Assembly: GCF_012563545.1 (NCBI RefSeq)
Contig: NZ_CP050804.1
Location: 310,001 to 374,000, forward strand
Direction of reading: 5' to 3'
DNA length: 64,000 nucleotides
From: Arcanobacterium buesumense
GTDB lineage: Bacteria > Actinomycetota > Actinomycetes > Actinomycetales > Actinomycetaceae
The translations under genes and the position numbers were made by a program. The notes below the pieces were generated by a model. The model did not search any database, had not been told where the DNA came from, and was given only the letters and a program-made list of their open reading frames with translations. Numbering within the stretch: position 1 is the first letter of the stretch; every line of letters starts with the position of its first letter. Shown in pieces: positions 9,246-19,733 of the stretch.

Positions 9246-9803
9246 ATGGGTCTTGAAGAAAAAATTCCCGCAGGCATCGGCTTAACAACCGTTGAAGCCC
9301 TTGCTGGTTGGGCGCAACAGCGCTCCCCGTGGCCAGTAACCATGGGTCTAGCATGTTGTGCTATTGAAATGATGTCCTTCGGCGCAACCCGATTTGACGG
9401 TTCGCGTATCGGCATGGAAGTTTTCCGTGCCTCGCCACGTCACGCCGATATTATGATTGTTTCGGGCCGAGTCAGCCACAAAATGGCACCGGTTGTCCGC
9501 AATATTTACGATCAAATGCCTGATCCTAAGTGGGTTATCTCAATGGGTGCGTGCGCCTCGTCGGGCGGTGTATTTAACAACTACGCTATTGTGCAAGGAA
9601 TTGACCATATTGTGCCGGTTGATATCTACCTCCCAGGTTGCCCACCGCGCCCAGAAATGCTGATTAATGCTGTCTTTGAATTGCGAAACAATGTGATGAA
9701 GAACCGTCCATTAGGTGAACATCGTAAAGAAGTCGCGCGCAAAGCAGAAGCTGCAGCTTTAGCTGCGCTACCGCTCGAATCACAGAAGGGATTGCTCGCA
9801 TGA
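9246..9803 (+). CDS. nuoB: NADH-quinone oxidoreductase subunit B
   Basis: Peripheral-arm subunit that holds the terminal [4Fe-4S] cluster N2 next to the quinone site. The four ligands are in [18 protein letters not shown] and LPGCPPRPE. Length is 185 residues. It begins 7 bp after nuoA, and its stop overlaps the nuoC start by 4 bp. Confidence 0.97.
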   Translation: MGLEEKIPAGIGLTTVEALAGWAQQRSPWPVTMGLACCAIEMMSFGATRFDGSRIGMEVFRASPRHADIMIVSGRVSHKMAPVVRNIYDQMPDPKWVISMGACASSGGVFNNYAIVQGIDHIVPVDIYLPGCPPRPEMLINAVFELRNNVMKNRPLGEHRKEVARKAEAAALAALPLESQKGLLA

Positions 9804-10498
9804 CCGATCACGGTTCTTTAACTCACGGCGGAGTTGGCGCAGAGTACATCACTACCCGCAAAGGAATGTGGGGCGTGAAAGATGGCGCAGATACCACCGG
9901 TTTTAGCGGCCAAGAAGAAGTTGTGACTATTGCGCAACCAGCTCATCGGCCTTATGGTGGATGGTTTGACGACGTCGTCGATATTCTTGGCGAACTACTC
10001 ACTGCAGACGGCTTGCGTCCCGATGAAGTGATTGAAAAAGTTACCACTCAATACGGTGAACTCGTTATCTTTATAAAACGTGAGCATCTTGTTAAAGTCG
10101 CGCGTTACTTGCGTGACGATCAAGATTTACGTTTCGAACTTTGCTTGGGTGTTTCAGCAGTTCACTATCCACAGGATAACGGGCGAGAGCTCCACGGTTT
10201 CTACACCTTCTTCTCTATCACCCATAATCGCTCATTGTCGATTGAAGTCACTGCACCAGAAAACGATCCACATATTCCATCGATCGTCGGAGTATATCCT
10301 GGAAACGATTGGCCTGAGCGTGAAGCCTGGGATCTCATGGGTATTGTTTTTGACGGGCACCCTGGTTTGACCCGTTCGGTTATGCCTGATGATTGGGTGG
10401 GACACCCCCAACGTAAGGATTACCCATTGGGTGGTATTCCTGTTGAATATAAAGGCGCTGTTATTCCGCCACCAGATACCCGGAGGGAGTACAACTAA
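9800..10498 (+). CDS. nuoC: NADH-quinone oxidoreductase subunit C
   Basis: 30-kDa subunit of the hydrogenase-like module. The family core is visible as [38 protein letters not shown] and the C-terminal [16 protein letters not shown]. Length is 232 residues, with a ~70-residue N-terminal extension as usual in actinobacteria. ATGA overlap with nuoB and one-base overlap with nuoD indicate translational coupling. Confidence 0.96.
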   Translation: MTDHGSLTHGGVGAEYITTRKGMWGVKDGADTTGFSGQEEVVTIAQPAHRPYGGWFDDVVDILGELLTADGLRPDEVIEKVTTQYGELVIFIKREHLVKVARYLRDDQDLRFELCLGVSAVHYPQDNGRELHGFYTFFSITHNRSLSIEVTAPENDPHIPSIVGVYPGNDWPEREAWDLMGIVFDGHPGLTRSVMPDDWVGHPQRKDYPLGGIPVEYKGAVIPPPDTRREYN

Positions 10499-11847
10499 TG
10501 ACTACCCCAATGCCACATGCAACACGTGGAATTAACGAAGAAGAAGTCGGAGCATTTGCCACTTATGACGCTGTTGGCGGTGACTGGAGCGATATTGCAC
10601 GCCAAGCTGAACAAGTTGGTGAAGAACATATCGTCGTCAACCTTGGCCCAGTTCACCCGTCAACCCACGGTGTTTTGCGTGTACAAGTTGAGCTCGACGG
10701 CGAAAACGTCAAAGAAGTTCGAGCTGCAACAGGGTTCTTACACACCGGTATCGAAAAGAATATGGAATACCGGACGTGGACTCAAGGAGTTGCCTTCTGT
10801 ACCCGCATGGATTACGTAGCACCGATTTTCCAAGAGGTTGCCTACTGTTTAGGTGTGGAGAAGATGCTCGGCATAGCCGATCAAGTACCACAGCGTGCTC
10901 AAGCAATTCGGGTTTTGCTCATGGAACTTACCCGGATTTCTTCCCATCTCGTCGGTATTGGTTCGGGTGGAAACGAACTCGGTGCAACTACCATGTTGAC
11001 GCTAACCTTCCGTGCTCGCGAAGACATTTTGCGACTCCTTGAAGATGTCACTGGCTTGCGCATGAACCATGAATACGTTCGTCCCGGGGGCGTCCTCAAC
11101 GATGTCCCAGAAGGCTTTACAGATTATTGCCGTGAGCTGTTGCCGAAGATCCGGCTGACTATTTCGGAAATGCAAGATCTGACGATGAAGAATCCAATCT
11201 TCCTTGATCGTCATGTCAATGTGGGTGTTTCACCATTATCATCGATGATGGCATTGTCAATGACTGGTCCGTCAGTGCGGGCGGCCGGCGTACCGTGGGA
11301 TCTACGCAAAACCCAACCATATTGTGGATATGAAAAGTACGAATTCGATGTGCCAGTAGCCGATAAGGCCGATGCATACAACCGGATAGATGTAAAATTC
11401 CGCGAATGTTACGAGTCGCTGCGCATCTGCTATCAAGTTCTTGACGAACTTGATAAGACACAAGGTGAGCCAGTCATGGTAGGGGATAAGAAGATCGCCT
11501 GGCCAGCCCAGCTTTCTATCGCCGGCGATGGTCAAGGATCAACCCCAGACCATGTTCGTGAGATTATGACTGAATCAATGGAATCCTTGATTCACCATTT
11601 CAAGTTAGTAACTGAAGGATTCCGAGTACCGCCAGGACAAAGCTTCACAATGGTTGAACATCCGAAGGGTATTTTCGGTGTTCACCTTGTTTCCGATGGT
11701 GGAACTCGGCCATATCGCGCCCATTTCCGCGATCCAGGATTCAATAATCTACAATCCCTATCTGTGATGGCTGAAGGTGGCATGCTAGCTGATCTTATTG
11801 TTTCACTTGCCGGAGTTGACCCAGTTATGGGAGGAGTCGATCGATAA
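10498..11847 (+). CDS. nuoD: NADH-quinone oxidoreductase subunit D
   Basis: 49-kDa quinone-site subunit related to the [NiFe]-hydrogenase large subunit. Visible are NLGPVHPSTHGVLR with the quinone-binding His, TGFLHTGIEKNME, RISSHLVGIG, MNHEYVRPGGV, and a C-terminal DPVMGGVDR. Length is 449 residues, including an actinobacterial N-terminal extension of about 40 residues. Confidence 0.97.
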   Translation: MTTPMPHATRGINEEEVGAFATYDAVGGDWSDIARQAEQVGEEHIVVNLGPVHPSTHGVLRVQVELDGENVKEVRAATGFLHTGIEKNMEYRTWTQGVAFCTRMDYVAPIFQEVAYCLGVEKMLGIADQVPQRAQAIRVLLMELTRISSHLVGIGSGGNELGATTMLTLTFRAREDILRLLEDVTGLRMNHEYVRPGGVLNDVPEGFTDYCRELLPKIRLTISEMQDLTMKNPIFLDRHVNVGVSPLSSMMALSMTGPSVRAAGVPWDLRKTQPYCGYEKYEFDVPVADKADAYNRIDVKFRECYESLRICYQVLDELDKTQGEPVMVGDKKIAWPAQLSIAGDGQGSTPDHVREIMTESMESLIHHFKLVTEGFRVPPGQSFTMVEHPKGIFGVHLVSDGGTRPYRAHFRDPGFNNLQSLSVMAEGGMLADLIVSLAGVDPVMGGVDR

Positions 11848-12527
11848 TGAGTACCCCATACGAACCACAAGTTGAGGAGAAATTCCGGGCAGACGCGGCC
11901 GAAGTTATTGCCCGCTATCCAGATTCTCGATCCGCTATTATGCCGTTACTCCACCTTGTGCAGTCAGTGGATGGTTTTTGTTCCCCACGTGGAATCACCC
12001 TCGTAGCAGACATTCTTGGACTGAGCCGGGCACAGGTATCGGCAGTAGCAACCTTCTACTCACAGTACCGTCGTCATCCAAACGGCGAATATAACGTCGG
12101 AGTTTGTACCAACGCATTGTGTGCCGTTATGGGCGGCGACATGATCTGGGAAGAACTATCCAACTATGTTGGCGTGGGTCATGATGAAACCACTGATGAC
12201 GGCAAGATTACCCTCGAACAGCTCGAATGTAACGCAGGTTGTGATTACGCACCAGTGATCATGGTTAACTGGGAGTTCTTCGATAACCAGACGCCGTCGT
12301 CGGCAAAACGTATTGTTGATGATATCCGCGCTGGCCGCGATATCCAACCTACGCGCGGCCCAAACAAGGTCCATACATTCAAAGAAATTTCGCGAGTGCT
12401 AGCTGGTTTTGAAGATGGTCATGTCGACGAAGGTCCGGCCGCTGGCGAAGCTTCGTTACGCGGTTTGGCAATTGCGCGGGCTAATGACTGGACAGCACCA
12501 CGTCCAGAAGGAGGAGACGTACAGTGA
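11847..12527 (+). CDS. nuoE: NADH-quinone oxidoreductase subunit E
   Basis: 24-kDa thioredoxin-fold subunit holding [2Fe-2S] cluster N1a. The ligands lie in VGVCTNALCAVMGG and LEQLECNAGCDYAPV. Length is 226 residues; the tail after ~165 (GPNKVHTFKE onward) is a usual actinobacterial extension. It overlaps nuoD by one base and nuoF by 4 bp. Confidence 0.96.
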   Translation: MSTPYEPQVEEKFRADAAEVIARYPDSRSAIMPLLHLVQSVDGFCSPRGITLVADILGLSRAQVSAVATFYSQYRRHPNGEYNVGVCTNALCAVMGGDMIWEELSNYVGVGHDETTDDGKITLEQLECNAGCDYAPVIMVNWEFFDNQTPSSAKRIVDDIRAGRDIQPTRGPNKVHTFKEISRVLAGFEDGHVDEGPAAGEASLRGLAIARANDWTAPRPEGGDVQ

Positions 12528-13864
12528 ATGCATTTAGTGCACCGGGAACGCTCTGTCCGGTTTTATCAAATAATTGGGATACACAACGCCCGTGGACCCT
12601 CGAAGGCTATCAAGCCAGTGGTGGCTACCAGGCGATTGCTCGGGCCTGGGAGATTAACCAAGAAAAAGGCGCGTTAACCAACCTCATCAAAGAATCTGGT
12701 TTGCGTGGCCGTGGCGGGGCCGGTTTCCCAACTGGGCTCAAATGGTCTTTCTTGCCACCCGAAGACGGCGGTCCGCGTTATTTGGTTGTCAATGCTGACG
12801 AATCAGAACCAGGAACATGTAAAGACATTCCGTTCTTAATGGCAAACCCACATCTGCTCATCGAAGGAATGGCGATTTGTCTGATGGCGATTGGCGGCCA
12901 CGATGGTTTTATCTACCTGCGTGGTGAAGTGGTCCATGTTTACCGGCGTCTCTTAGCAGCTGTGCGGGAAGCTAAAGAAGCTGGAATTATTGGCAAGGGC
13001 CTTGGCCCGAATGGCGATTACGACATCAACATCACCGTTCATGCTGGGGCTGGCGCTTACATTTGTGGTGAAGAAACTGCGTTGCTTGACTCACTTGAAG
13101 GTTTCCGTGGTCAGCCACGCCTTAAACCGCCATTCCCCGCTGTTGCTGGTTTATATGCTCGGCCAACTGTCGTCAACAACGTTGAATCGATCGCATCGGT
13201 ACCTGGCATTATTAATAATGGCACGCAATGGTTTACCGCCATGGGTGCCGGAACGAAAAATTCCCCAGGACACGGTATTTTCTCCCTGTCAGGACACGTA
13301 AAGAACCCTGGCCAGTTTGAAGCTCCATTCGGTATCACCATGCGAGAGCTTCTGGATATGGCCGGCGGGATACGTGACGGGCACAAACTCAAGTTCTTCG
13401 CAATTGGTGGTTCATCAGCGCCGCTCTTTACCCCGGATCACCTCGATGTTCCGCTCGGCTATGAAGAAGTTGCTGAAGCTGGCTCCATGCTGGCAACACG
13501 TGCGATTCAGATCTTTGATGAAACTGTATCAGTGGTCCGTGTTATTTCCCGGTGGACAGATTTTTATCAGCATGAATCATGCGGAAAGTGCACGCCATGC
13601 CGTGAAGGAACATATTGGATGCGCCAAATCATGCATCGTTTCGAAGCTGGGAAGGGGCGTGAAGAAGATATTGATTTGCTTTACGAAATCGCCTCGAATA
13701 TCGCTGGGCGTTCTTTCTGTGCTCTTGGTGACGCAGCAGCTACCCCGATCCGTTCCGCAATTGATTTGTTCCGTTCGGAATTTGTTGATGCGTGCTCGAC
13801 GCCAACATCCCAACAATATCCGATTGAAAAGTCAGCTCTTTTCAGTGAAGTAGGTGTTCGATGA
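12524..13864 (+). CDS. nuoF: NADH-quinone oxidoreductase subunit F (NADH- and FMN-binding)
   Basis: 51-kDa subunit where NADH is oxidised. Visible are the glycine-rich NADH/FMN site GLRGRGGAGFPTGLKW, NADESEPGTCKD, the FMN segment GAGAYICGEETALLDS, and the N3 [4Fe-4S] ligands SCGKCTPCREG with the fourth Cys in RSFCALGD. Length is 446 residues. GTG start inside the nuoE stop (GTGA), with GGAGG upstream. Confidence 0.97.
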   Translation: MNAFSAPGTLCPVLSNNWDTQRPWTLEGYQASGGYQAIARAWEINQEKGALTNLIKESGLRGRGGAGFPTGLKWSFLPPEDGGPRYLVVNADESEPGTCKDIPFLMANPHLLIEGMAICLMAIGGHDGFIYLRGEVVHVYRRLLAAVREAKEAGIIGKGLGPNGDYDINITVHAGAGAYICGEETALLDSLEGFRGQPRLKPPFPAVAGLYARPTVVNNVESIASVPGIINNGTQWFTAMGAGTKNSPGHGIFSLSGHVKNPGQFEAPFGITMRELLDMAGGIRDGHKLKFFAIGGSSAPLFTPDHLDVPLGYEEVAEAGSMLATRAIQIFDETVSVVRVISRWTDFYQHESCGKCTPCREGTYWMRQIMHRFEAGKGREEDIDLLYEIASNIAGRSFCALGDAAATPIRSAIDLFRSEFVDACSTPTSQQYPIEKSALFSEVGVR

Positions 13865-16455
13865 CAACGCAGGTATCGCCAACTGAAGATCTGGTAACGC
13901 TCACTGTTGATGGGCGCGAGGTGTCTGTACCGAAAGGTACGTTGATTATTCGCGCCGCAGAGAAAGTCGGCGTCCACATCCCACGTTTTTGTGACCATCC
14001 GCTGCTTAAACCCGCCGCTGCTTGCCGGCAGTGCCTCGTTGAAGTTGCCGCTCCTGGCCGCGACGGCAAGATTTCTAAGATGCCTAAACCACAACCAGCA
14101 TGTGCTGTGACTGTGGCTCCTGGCATGGAAGTCTATTCCGCGGAAACTTCAGAGGTCGCTAAGAAGGCACAGCATGGTGTGATGGAGTTTTTGCTCATCA
14201 ATCACCCTATGGATTGTCCGGTATGTGATAAGGGCGGTGAATGTCCACTACAAAATCAGGCAATGACTGATGGTCGGACAAAGTCGCGGTTTATTGACAT
14301 TAAACGCACATATCCAAAGCCTATTTCGGTTTCAGCAAATATTTTACTTGATCGCGATCGGTGTATTTTATGCCAGCGCTGTACCCGATTCTCCGCTCAG
14401 ATTGCGGGTGATCCTTTCATCCAGCTGCAGGGACGATCTGGCGGTAGTGCCGGCATGGACGTCCACGGCTTACACGGATCTCAGATCGGCAATTTTGATG
14501 CTGGTGTCCTTGATTTTGCTTCAGTTAACGGAGACGATCCGGTTGCCGCGCTTAATTCCTTCGCTGGCCCTGCTGGAGAGTCCGGGATGGCTGTTGGTTA
14601 TGCATCGGGTCCAGTTGAGCCTAATGAAGTTGATGTTACTGGAGCACCATTCTCTTCGTACTTCTCTGGAAACGTCATTCAGATTTGTCCAGTGGGAGCT
14701 TTGACATCGGTTTCTTATCGCTTCCGGGCTCGTCCGTTTGATTTGGTTTCCGTTCCGAGTATTTCCGAGCACGACGCGTCAGGTTCGGCTATTCGTGTTG
14801 ATTATCGACGCGGTACGATTGTTCGTCGTCTTGCCCGCGAAGATATGGACGTTAATGAAGATTGGATCACCGATAAAGATCGCTTCGCTTTCCGTTGGCA
14901 ACACGGCGAAGGCCGCATCGTCTATCCGCAACTCAAGGGTGTTGCTCCGAGTGAGCCAGTTTCGTGGGCGGAAGCGCTTGACGAAGCTGCTCAAGGACTG
15001 AAGAAAGCACAGGCGAAGGGCGTTGGTGTTATTACCGGCGGCCGGTTGACGTTGGAAGATTCTTACGCATATGCGAAATTTGCGCGGGTCGTCTTAGGAA
15101 CAAACGATATTGATTTCCGAACGCGCCGTCATTCGGTAGAAGAAGACGAATTCTTAGCTGCACGTGTTGCGGGGAAGGAATTGGGCGTAACCTATGCAGA
15201 TATTGAGCATGCGGGTCATGTTCTTACTGTCGGTTTGGAAGCCGAAGAAGAAATCGGTTCGGTATTCTTGCGCTTACGTAAGGCTGCATTGGCTAAGACG
15301 ACGGCGGTGACGGTTGTTTCCGCCTTCAAGTCACGTGGTAGTGCTAAGATGTTGGCACGTTTTGTACCAGCAACACCAGGGACTGAAGCTGAAGTCTTGG
15401 ATGCGATTAACTCCGAAGCATCAGGTATTTTCGCTGATACATTCCGCGATCTCGACGCGGACGATACAGTTATTTTACTTGGTGAGCGGTGCGCTGATTT
15501 CCCTGGAGTTTTCTCGGCTGCCGTGCGGTTAGCTCAGCGTTGTGGTGCTAAGCTTGCGTGGATTCCACGCCGAGCCGGTGACCGTGGCGCACTTGATGCT
15601 GGCGCAATGCCACATCTGTTGCCTGGGGGACGGCTGGTGAATGATCCAGCAGCTCGAGTAGATATGGCAGCTGCATGGGGCGTTGAGCGTCTTCCAGAAA
15701 AGCCTGGCCGATCCACCGAAGAAATTTTGGCAGCTGCTGGGCGTGGTGAGCTCGGCGCTGTGATCCTAGGCGGCGTAGATATTGATGATTTACCTGCGGG
15801 TGCGCGTGAAGCGTTAGCCAAGGTATTCGTCGTTCAGCTTGAAGTGCGCCAGACGCAAACAACTGAACTTGCCGACGTCGTCTTGCCAGTCGCACCACCA
15901 TCAGAAAAGGGCGGAACGTTTGTCAACTGGGAAGGACGGCTACGTCCATTTGGCCAAACGTTAGTATCAAATAACGTTCCAGATCGACGTATCCTTCACG
16001 ATTTGGCAGCAGAATTTGGCGTAGATCTTGGACTTGCTACCCTCGCTGATGCGGTCAATGAATGGGCCCTTATGCGGCACTGGGATGGCCAGCGCGGTCA
16101 AGATCCTACCGCGCAGACTGGTCCAGCTCCTATTGTTGGTCAAAGACAAGCAGTGCTTGCTTCGTGGAAGCTCATGCTCGATAACGGAGCGTTACAGTCC
16201 GACGAACCAAATCTGGCTCGCACGGCTCGACGCCCGGTTGCTCTCATGTCTGCAACTACTGCTCGCGATTGTGGAATTGACAAGTTCGTTAAGATCAGTG
16301 GCCCAGAGGGCACATTGGTTGTAGAAGCAACCGTCGTTGACATGCCCGATAGCGTTGTGTGGATACCGCAAAATTCTGTTGGCTGTAGCATTGCTCAGAT
16401 CGGTTGTACTGCTGGCGATGTTGTTTCCCTTCAAGCAACGGAGGTTACGAAGTGA
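13861..16455 (+). CDS. nuoG: NADH-quinone oxidoreductase subunit G (iron-sulfur, molybdopterin-type)
   Basis: 75-kDa subunit that carries electrons from NuoF toward NuoI. The N-terminal [2Fe-2S] ligands are in RFCDHPLL, AACRQC and PACAVTV; the HPMDCPVCDKGGECPLQ block follows, then the [4Fe-4S] motifs RCILCQRCTRF and IQICPVGALTS. A molybdopterin-oxidoreductase-like domain without an expected cofactor fills the C-terminal ~600 residues. Length is 864 residues. Between RCTRFSAQIAGDPFIQLQG and FSSYFSGNVIQICPVG there are about 60-70 more residues (195-265) than I expect for this short linker. ATGA overlap with nuoF. Confidence 0.96.
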   Translation: MTTQVSPTEDLVTLTVDGREVSVPKGTLIIRAAEKVGVHIPRFCDHPLLKPAAACRQCLVEVAAPGRDGKISKMPKPQPACAVTVAPGMEVYSAETSEVAKKAQHGVMEFLLINHPMDCPVCDKGGECPLQNQAMTDGRTKSRFIDIKRTYPKPISVSANILLDRDRCILCQRCTRFSAQIAGDPFIQLQGRSGGSAGMDVHGLHGSQIGNFDAGVLDFASVNGDDPVAALNSFAGPAGESGMAVGYASGPVEPNEVDVTGAPFSSYFSGNVIQICPVGALTSVSYRFRARPFDLVSVPSISEHDASGSAIRVDYRRGTIVRRLAREDMDVNEDWITDKDRFAFRWQHGEGRIVYPQLKGVAPSEPVSWAEALDEAAQGLKKAQAKGVGVITGGRLTLEDSYAYAKFARVVLGTNDIDFRTRRHSVEEDEFLAARVAGKELGVTYADIEHAGHVLTVGLEAEEEIGSVFLRLRKAALAKTTAVTVVSAFKSRGSAKMLARFVPATPGTEAEVLDAINSEASGIFADTFRDLDADDTVILLGERCADFPGVFSAAVRLAQRCGAKLAWIPRRAGDRGALDAGAMPHLLPGGRLVNDPAARVDMAAAWGVERLPEKPGRSTEEILAAAGRGELGAVILGGVDIDDLPAGAREALAKVFVVQLEVRQTQTTELADVVLPVAPPSEKGGTFVNWEGRLRPFGQTLVSNNVPDRRILHDLAAEFGVDLGLATLADAVNEWALMRHWDGQRGQDPTAQTGPAPIVGQRQAVLASWKLMLDNGALQSDEPNLARTARRPVALMSATTARDCGIDKFVKISGPEGTLVVEATVVDMPDSVVWIPQNSVGCSIAQIGCTAGDVVSLQATEVTK

Positions 16456-17780
16456 ATCCCATGATCTTTACCCAGGTCGCAGCAGACTTCTCCAACGATA
16501 CGTGGTGGATTGCTGTACTTAAAGCACTGTTCATCGTCGTCTTCCTCATTTTCTCAGTCATTTTTGCACTGTGGTTCGAACGGCGCTTGATTGCTCGTTT
16601 CCAGAATCGTGTTGGACCAAATACAGTTGGCCCATTTGGTTTAGGCCAGTCGTTTCCAGATGCGTTGAAATTGATGCTGAAGGAAGATTTCTGGTTGGCT
16701 GGTGCTGAAAAAGTTGTTTATGTGGTTGCTCCGGTTATCACTGCAATTTGTGCTTTCTCAGTGATGGCCGTTATTCCTATGGGGCCAGAAGTATCGATTT
16801 TCGGACTGCATACGCCATTACAGCTAACTGATTCACCAGTTGCTATGCTTTTCATTTTAGCTGTGGCAGCTCTTGGTGAATACGGAATGGTCTTCGGTGG
16901 CTGGTCGGCTAAGTCAACCTTGCCACTATACGGTTCGGTTCGTTCTGCCACACAAATGATCTCTTATGAGCTTGCTCAAGGCTTAAGTCTTGTCACTATT
17001 TTCCTCGCGGCAGCCACCATGTCGACGTCGGGAATCGTACAAGCCCAACAAGATCTGTGGAATGTTGTTACTTTGTTACCAGCTTTCCTCGTTTTCTTAG
17101 TGACGATGTTTGGCGAAACCAACCGGTTGCCTTTCGATCTTCCAGAAGCCGAAGGCGAAATTGTTGCCGGTCCGCATACGGAATATTCATCGATGAAATT
17201 CGCCTGGTACTACCTTGGGGAATACGTCAATATGTTTAATGTTTCGATGTTGGCTGTTACCTTATTCTTCGGCGGATGGCGTTCTGGACCGATCTTGACC
17301 TTCCTCGGTGGACTTGTTGGTTTTGATCCTAATACTGGCTGGTTCCCGATGCTTGTCTTCATCGCCAAGGTGTGGATGTTTATCGCCCTCTTTATTTGGG
17401 TCCGTGCCACATTGTTACGATTCCGCTATGACCAATTCATGAAACTGGGGTGGAAGGGTCTCATTCCGTGTGCACTGATTTGGCTGGCTATTGTTTTAGT
17501 TGTTCATGGATATCAAATGATCAATCCGCAGTTTAATGACCGTTGGCCAATGATTATTCTGTCAACGGGTTTTGCTGCCATTATGTTGATCTGGGCATTG
17601 GTTCGTGACGAAGAAAATGTGTCACCAGCTCAGCTTATCGCTCAGCGTGAAAGCGAAGAGTTCGATGGTTTTGAAGATGGTTATCCAGTGCCGCCATTGC
17701 CTGGCCAGCATCTGCCACCATCACCACGGGCTACTCGCCGAGTAGCAAACGTTGCGCAAACGACAATTGAGGAGGCGTAA
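16452..17780 (+). CDS. nuoH: NADH-quinone oxidoreductase subunit H
   Basis: Membrane subunit forming the quinone chamber and the start of the proton path. Visible are [55 protein letters not shown], and the acidic quinone loop [20 protein letters not shown]. About eight membrane segments are seen. The start is the GTG at 16452, overlapping the nuoG stop as GTGA, with GGAGG about 8 nt upstream. In-frame starts to 16404 lie within nuoG. The hydrophilic Pro-rich tail of ~60 residues is common in actinobacteria. Confidence 0.95.
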   Translation: MNPMIFTQVAADFSNDTWWIAVLKALFIVVFLIFSVIFALWFERRLIARFQNRVGPNTVGPFGLGQSFPDALKLMLKEDFWLAGAEKVVYVVAPVITAICAFSVMAVIPMGPEVSIFGLHTPLQLTDSPVAMLFILAVAALGEYGMVFGGWSAKSTLPLYGSVRSATQMISYELAQGLSLVTIFLAAATMSTSGIVQAQQDLWNVVTLLPAFLVFLVTMFGETNRLPFDLPEAEGEIVAGPHTEYSSMKFAWYYLGEYVNMFNVSMLAVTLFFGGWRSGPILTFLGGLVGFDPNTGWFPMLVFIAKVWMFIALFIWVRATLLRFRYDQFMKLGWKGLIPCALIWLAIVLVVHGYQMINPQFNDRWPMIILSTGFAAIMLIWALVRDEENVSPAQLIAQRESEEFDGFEDGYPVPPLPGQHLPPSPRATRRVANVAQTTIEEA

Positions 17781-17782
17781 TA

Positions 17783-18466
17783 ATGTCTGATAAAGAATTT
17801 GCTCAGCCAGACAAATCGCTCTACAGCCCTAATAAGAAGGGCGTTTTAGGGCGGGCACTTGCGCCAGTTGCTGGTTTTGGCGTCACGTTTTCAACTCTCT
17901 TCCGGCCGGCAGTTACCGAACAGTACCTGCCCCACAAGCCGGAACAGAAGACGCCACCACGTCCGCGTTATCACGGAATGCACCGGCTGAATCGATATGC
18001 TGATGGACTTGAGAAATGTATCGGATGTGAATTGTGTGCGTGGGCATGTCCCGCAGATGCGATCTATGTTGAAGCAGCGTCAAATCACCCAGGAGAACAG
18101 TATTCACCAGGCGAACGGTACGGCCGAGTTTATCAAATCAATTATCTGCGTTGTATTTTCTGCTCCTATTGTATTCAGGCGTGCCCAACACGGGCATTGA
18201 CAATGTCAACTGAGTATGAAGTCGCTGATCAAACACGTGAATCACTGATCTACGAAAAGCAAGATATTCTCGTTCCATTAGCTGAAGGAATGCTCTCAAC
18301 ACCGCATCCAATGGCCAGTGGAACAACCGATGCAGATTACTATCGGGGCAACATCACCGGCCCAACACAAGATCAAGTTGATTGGGTTAAGCAAGAACGC
18401 CCAGATGATCCAACTATCAACACCGCTCGTGTTGTGACTGGCGCCAAGAAGGAGGATCAGCACTGA
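17783..18466 (+). CDS. nuoI: NADH-quinone oxidoreductase subunit I (2x[4Fe-4S] ferredoxin-like)
   Basis: Peripheral-arm subunit holding clusters N6a and N6b. The two eight-cysteine blocks are clear: [16 protein letters not shown] and [16 protein letters not shown]. Length is 227 residues with a hydrophilic tail. GAGGAGG precedes the ATG. Confidence 0.97.
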   Translation: MSDKEFAQPDKSLYSPNKKGVLGRALAPVAGFGVTFSTLFRPAVTEQYLPHKPEQKTPPRPRYHGMHRLNRYADGLEKCIGCELCAWACPADAIYVEAASNHPGEQYSPGERYGRVYQINYLRCIFCSYCIQACPTRALTMSTEYEVADQTRESLIYEKQDILVPLAEGMLSTPHPMASGTTDADYYRGNITGPTQDQVDWVKQERPDDPTINTARVVTGAKKEDQH

Positions 18467-19425
18467 TGGCAAATGATATGTTGACCATTGGAATGGGAGA
18501 AACCATTCTTTTTTCTGTCACGGCAGTATGCATGGTAGCGCTAGCAGTTTTTGGACTACTCATCACTCGCAAGGCAGTTCTAACAACCTTGTGTGTTATT
18601 GGAGTCATGGTTGGCCTGGCAGTGTTGTACACCGCACTAGAGGCGCCTTTTATGGGTGTCGTTCAAGTTGTGGTTTACACCGGTGCAATATTAATGATGT
18701 TTCTTTTTGTACTCATGCTCATCGGCGTTGACTCCGCAGATTCGGGTCATGAAACATTGAAGGTACAACGTCCGGTTGCTGTTCTTGGCGGACTCGGTAT
18801 TGCAGCTATTCTTATTGGTGTTGCTTTTGGTGCGCATGCGCCACAAGGTATTGGATTAGCCCAAGCTAATGCGGAGACTAACCCAGTTGGCGTTGCCATA
18901 TTGATTTTCTCTAGTTCAGTTCTCACCTTGCAACTGACAGGTGCACTGCTCATTGTGGCTGCTTTGGGAGCTATGACGCTCACTCATCGTGATCGTGTGA
19001 AGAAGCGGATAACTCAAGAAGAGCTAGCTCACCAACGCATGCAAGAATTTACGGCAAGCGGAGTACACGTTGGTCAAAAGCCACCGCCAGGTGTTTATGC
19101 GGAATCGAATTCTTCCGCTAACCCAGCCTTGAGCGTAGGCGGTCAGCCAGTGCCAGAATCAACAAGCCGCGTATTGCATATCCGTGGTCAAGTGCGAACC
19201 GTTGGCGAAATTTCGCCAACCACGGTACAGCGCGTTATATCGGGTGGTATTGACGGTCCAGCTACATACGGTAAGACAGGTCGGGCACATCTCGCTGGTA
19301 TGCCAGGTGAGGGTGCACCTGACCATGACCAGGCGCTTGCCCGGTTGAACACTGATCAGCCGCATGCACAATTAGCCGACAACACCGAGCGTGAAGAAAC
19401 ACACGAGTCGGAGGAAAACGAATGA
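18466..19425 (+). CDS. nuoJ: NADH-quinone oxidoreductase subunit J
   Basis: Five-helix membrane subunit. The first ~175 residues carry the membrane helices, including the conserved [18 protein letters not shown] helix. The last ~140 residues are hydrophilic (from HRDRVKKRI onward), making this chain (319 residues) longer than enterobacterial NuoJ, as is common in actinobacteria. Overlaps nuoI by one base and nuoK by 4 bp. Confidence 0.94.
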   Translation: MANDMLTIGMGETILFSVTAVCMVALAVFGLLITRKAVLTTLCVIGVMVGLAVLYTALEAPFMGVVQVVVYTGAILMMFLFVLMLIGVDSADSGHETLKVQRPVAVLGGLGIAAILIGVAFGAHAPQGIGLAQANAETNPVGVAILIFSSSVLTLQLTGALLIVAALGAMTLTHRDRVKKRITQEELAHQRMQEFTASGVHVGQKPPPGVYAESNSSANPALSVGGQPVPESTSRVLHIRGQVRTVGEISPTTVQRVISGGIDGPATYGKTGRAHLAGMPGEGAPDHDQALARLNTDQPHAQLADNTEREETHESEENE

Positions 19426-19721
19426 ATCTCATGTTTTATATAGCGCTGGCAGCTATTTTATTTGCTATCGGTGCTGCCACAGTCCTCACGCGTCGTAACG
19501 GTGTTATCGCGCTTTTAGGCATTGAACTCATGCTTTCAGCATGCAATCTTGCACTGATTACTTTTTCGCGGTTGCATGGCAACTTGGAGGGGCAACAGTT
19601 TGCATTCTTCGTCATGGTCGTCGCAGCTGCTGAAGTTGTCGTTGGCCTTGCCATTATCGTTTCTATTTTCCGAACCCGTAGGTCTGCATCGCTTGACGGT
19701 GCCAACCTCATGAAGCACTGA
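19422..19721 (+). CDS. nuoK: NADH-quinone oxidoreductase subunit K
   Basis: Three-helix proton-path subunit of 99 residues. The conserved glutamates lie in the helix [20 protein letters not shown] and in [14 protein letters not shown]. Start ATG inside the nuoJ stop (ATGA). Confidence 0.96.
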   Translation: MNLMFYIALAAILFAIGAATVLTRRNGVIALLGIELMLSACNLALITFSRLHGNLEGQQFAFFVMVVAAAEVVVGLAIIVSIFRTRRSASLDGANLMKH

Positions 19722-19733
19722 CGGAAAGCAGGT

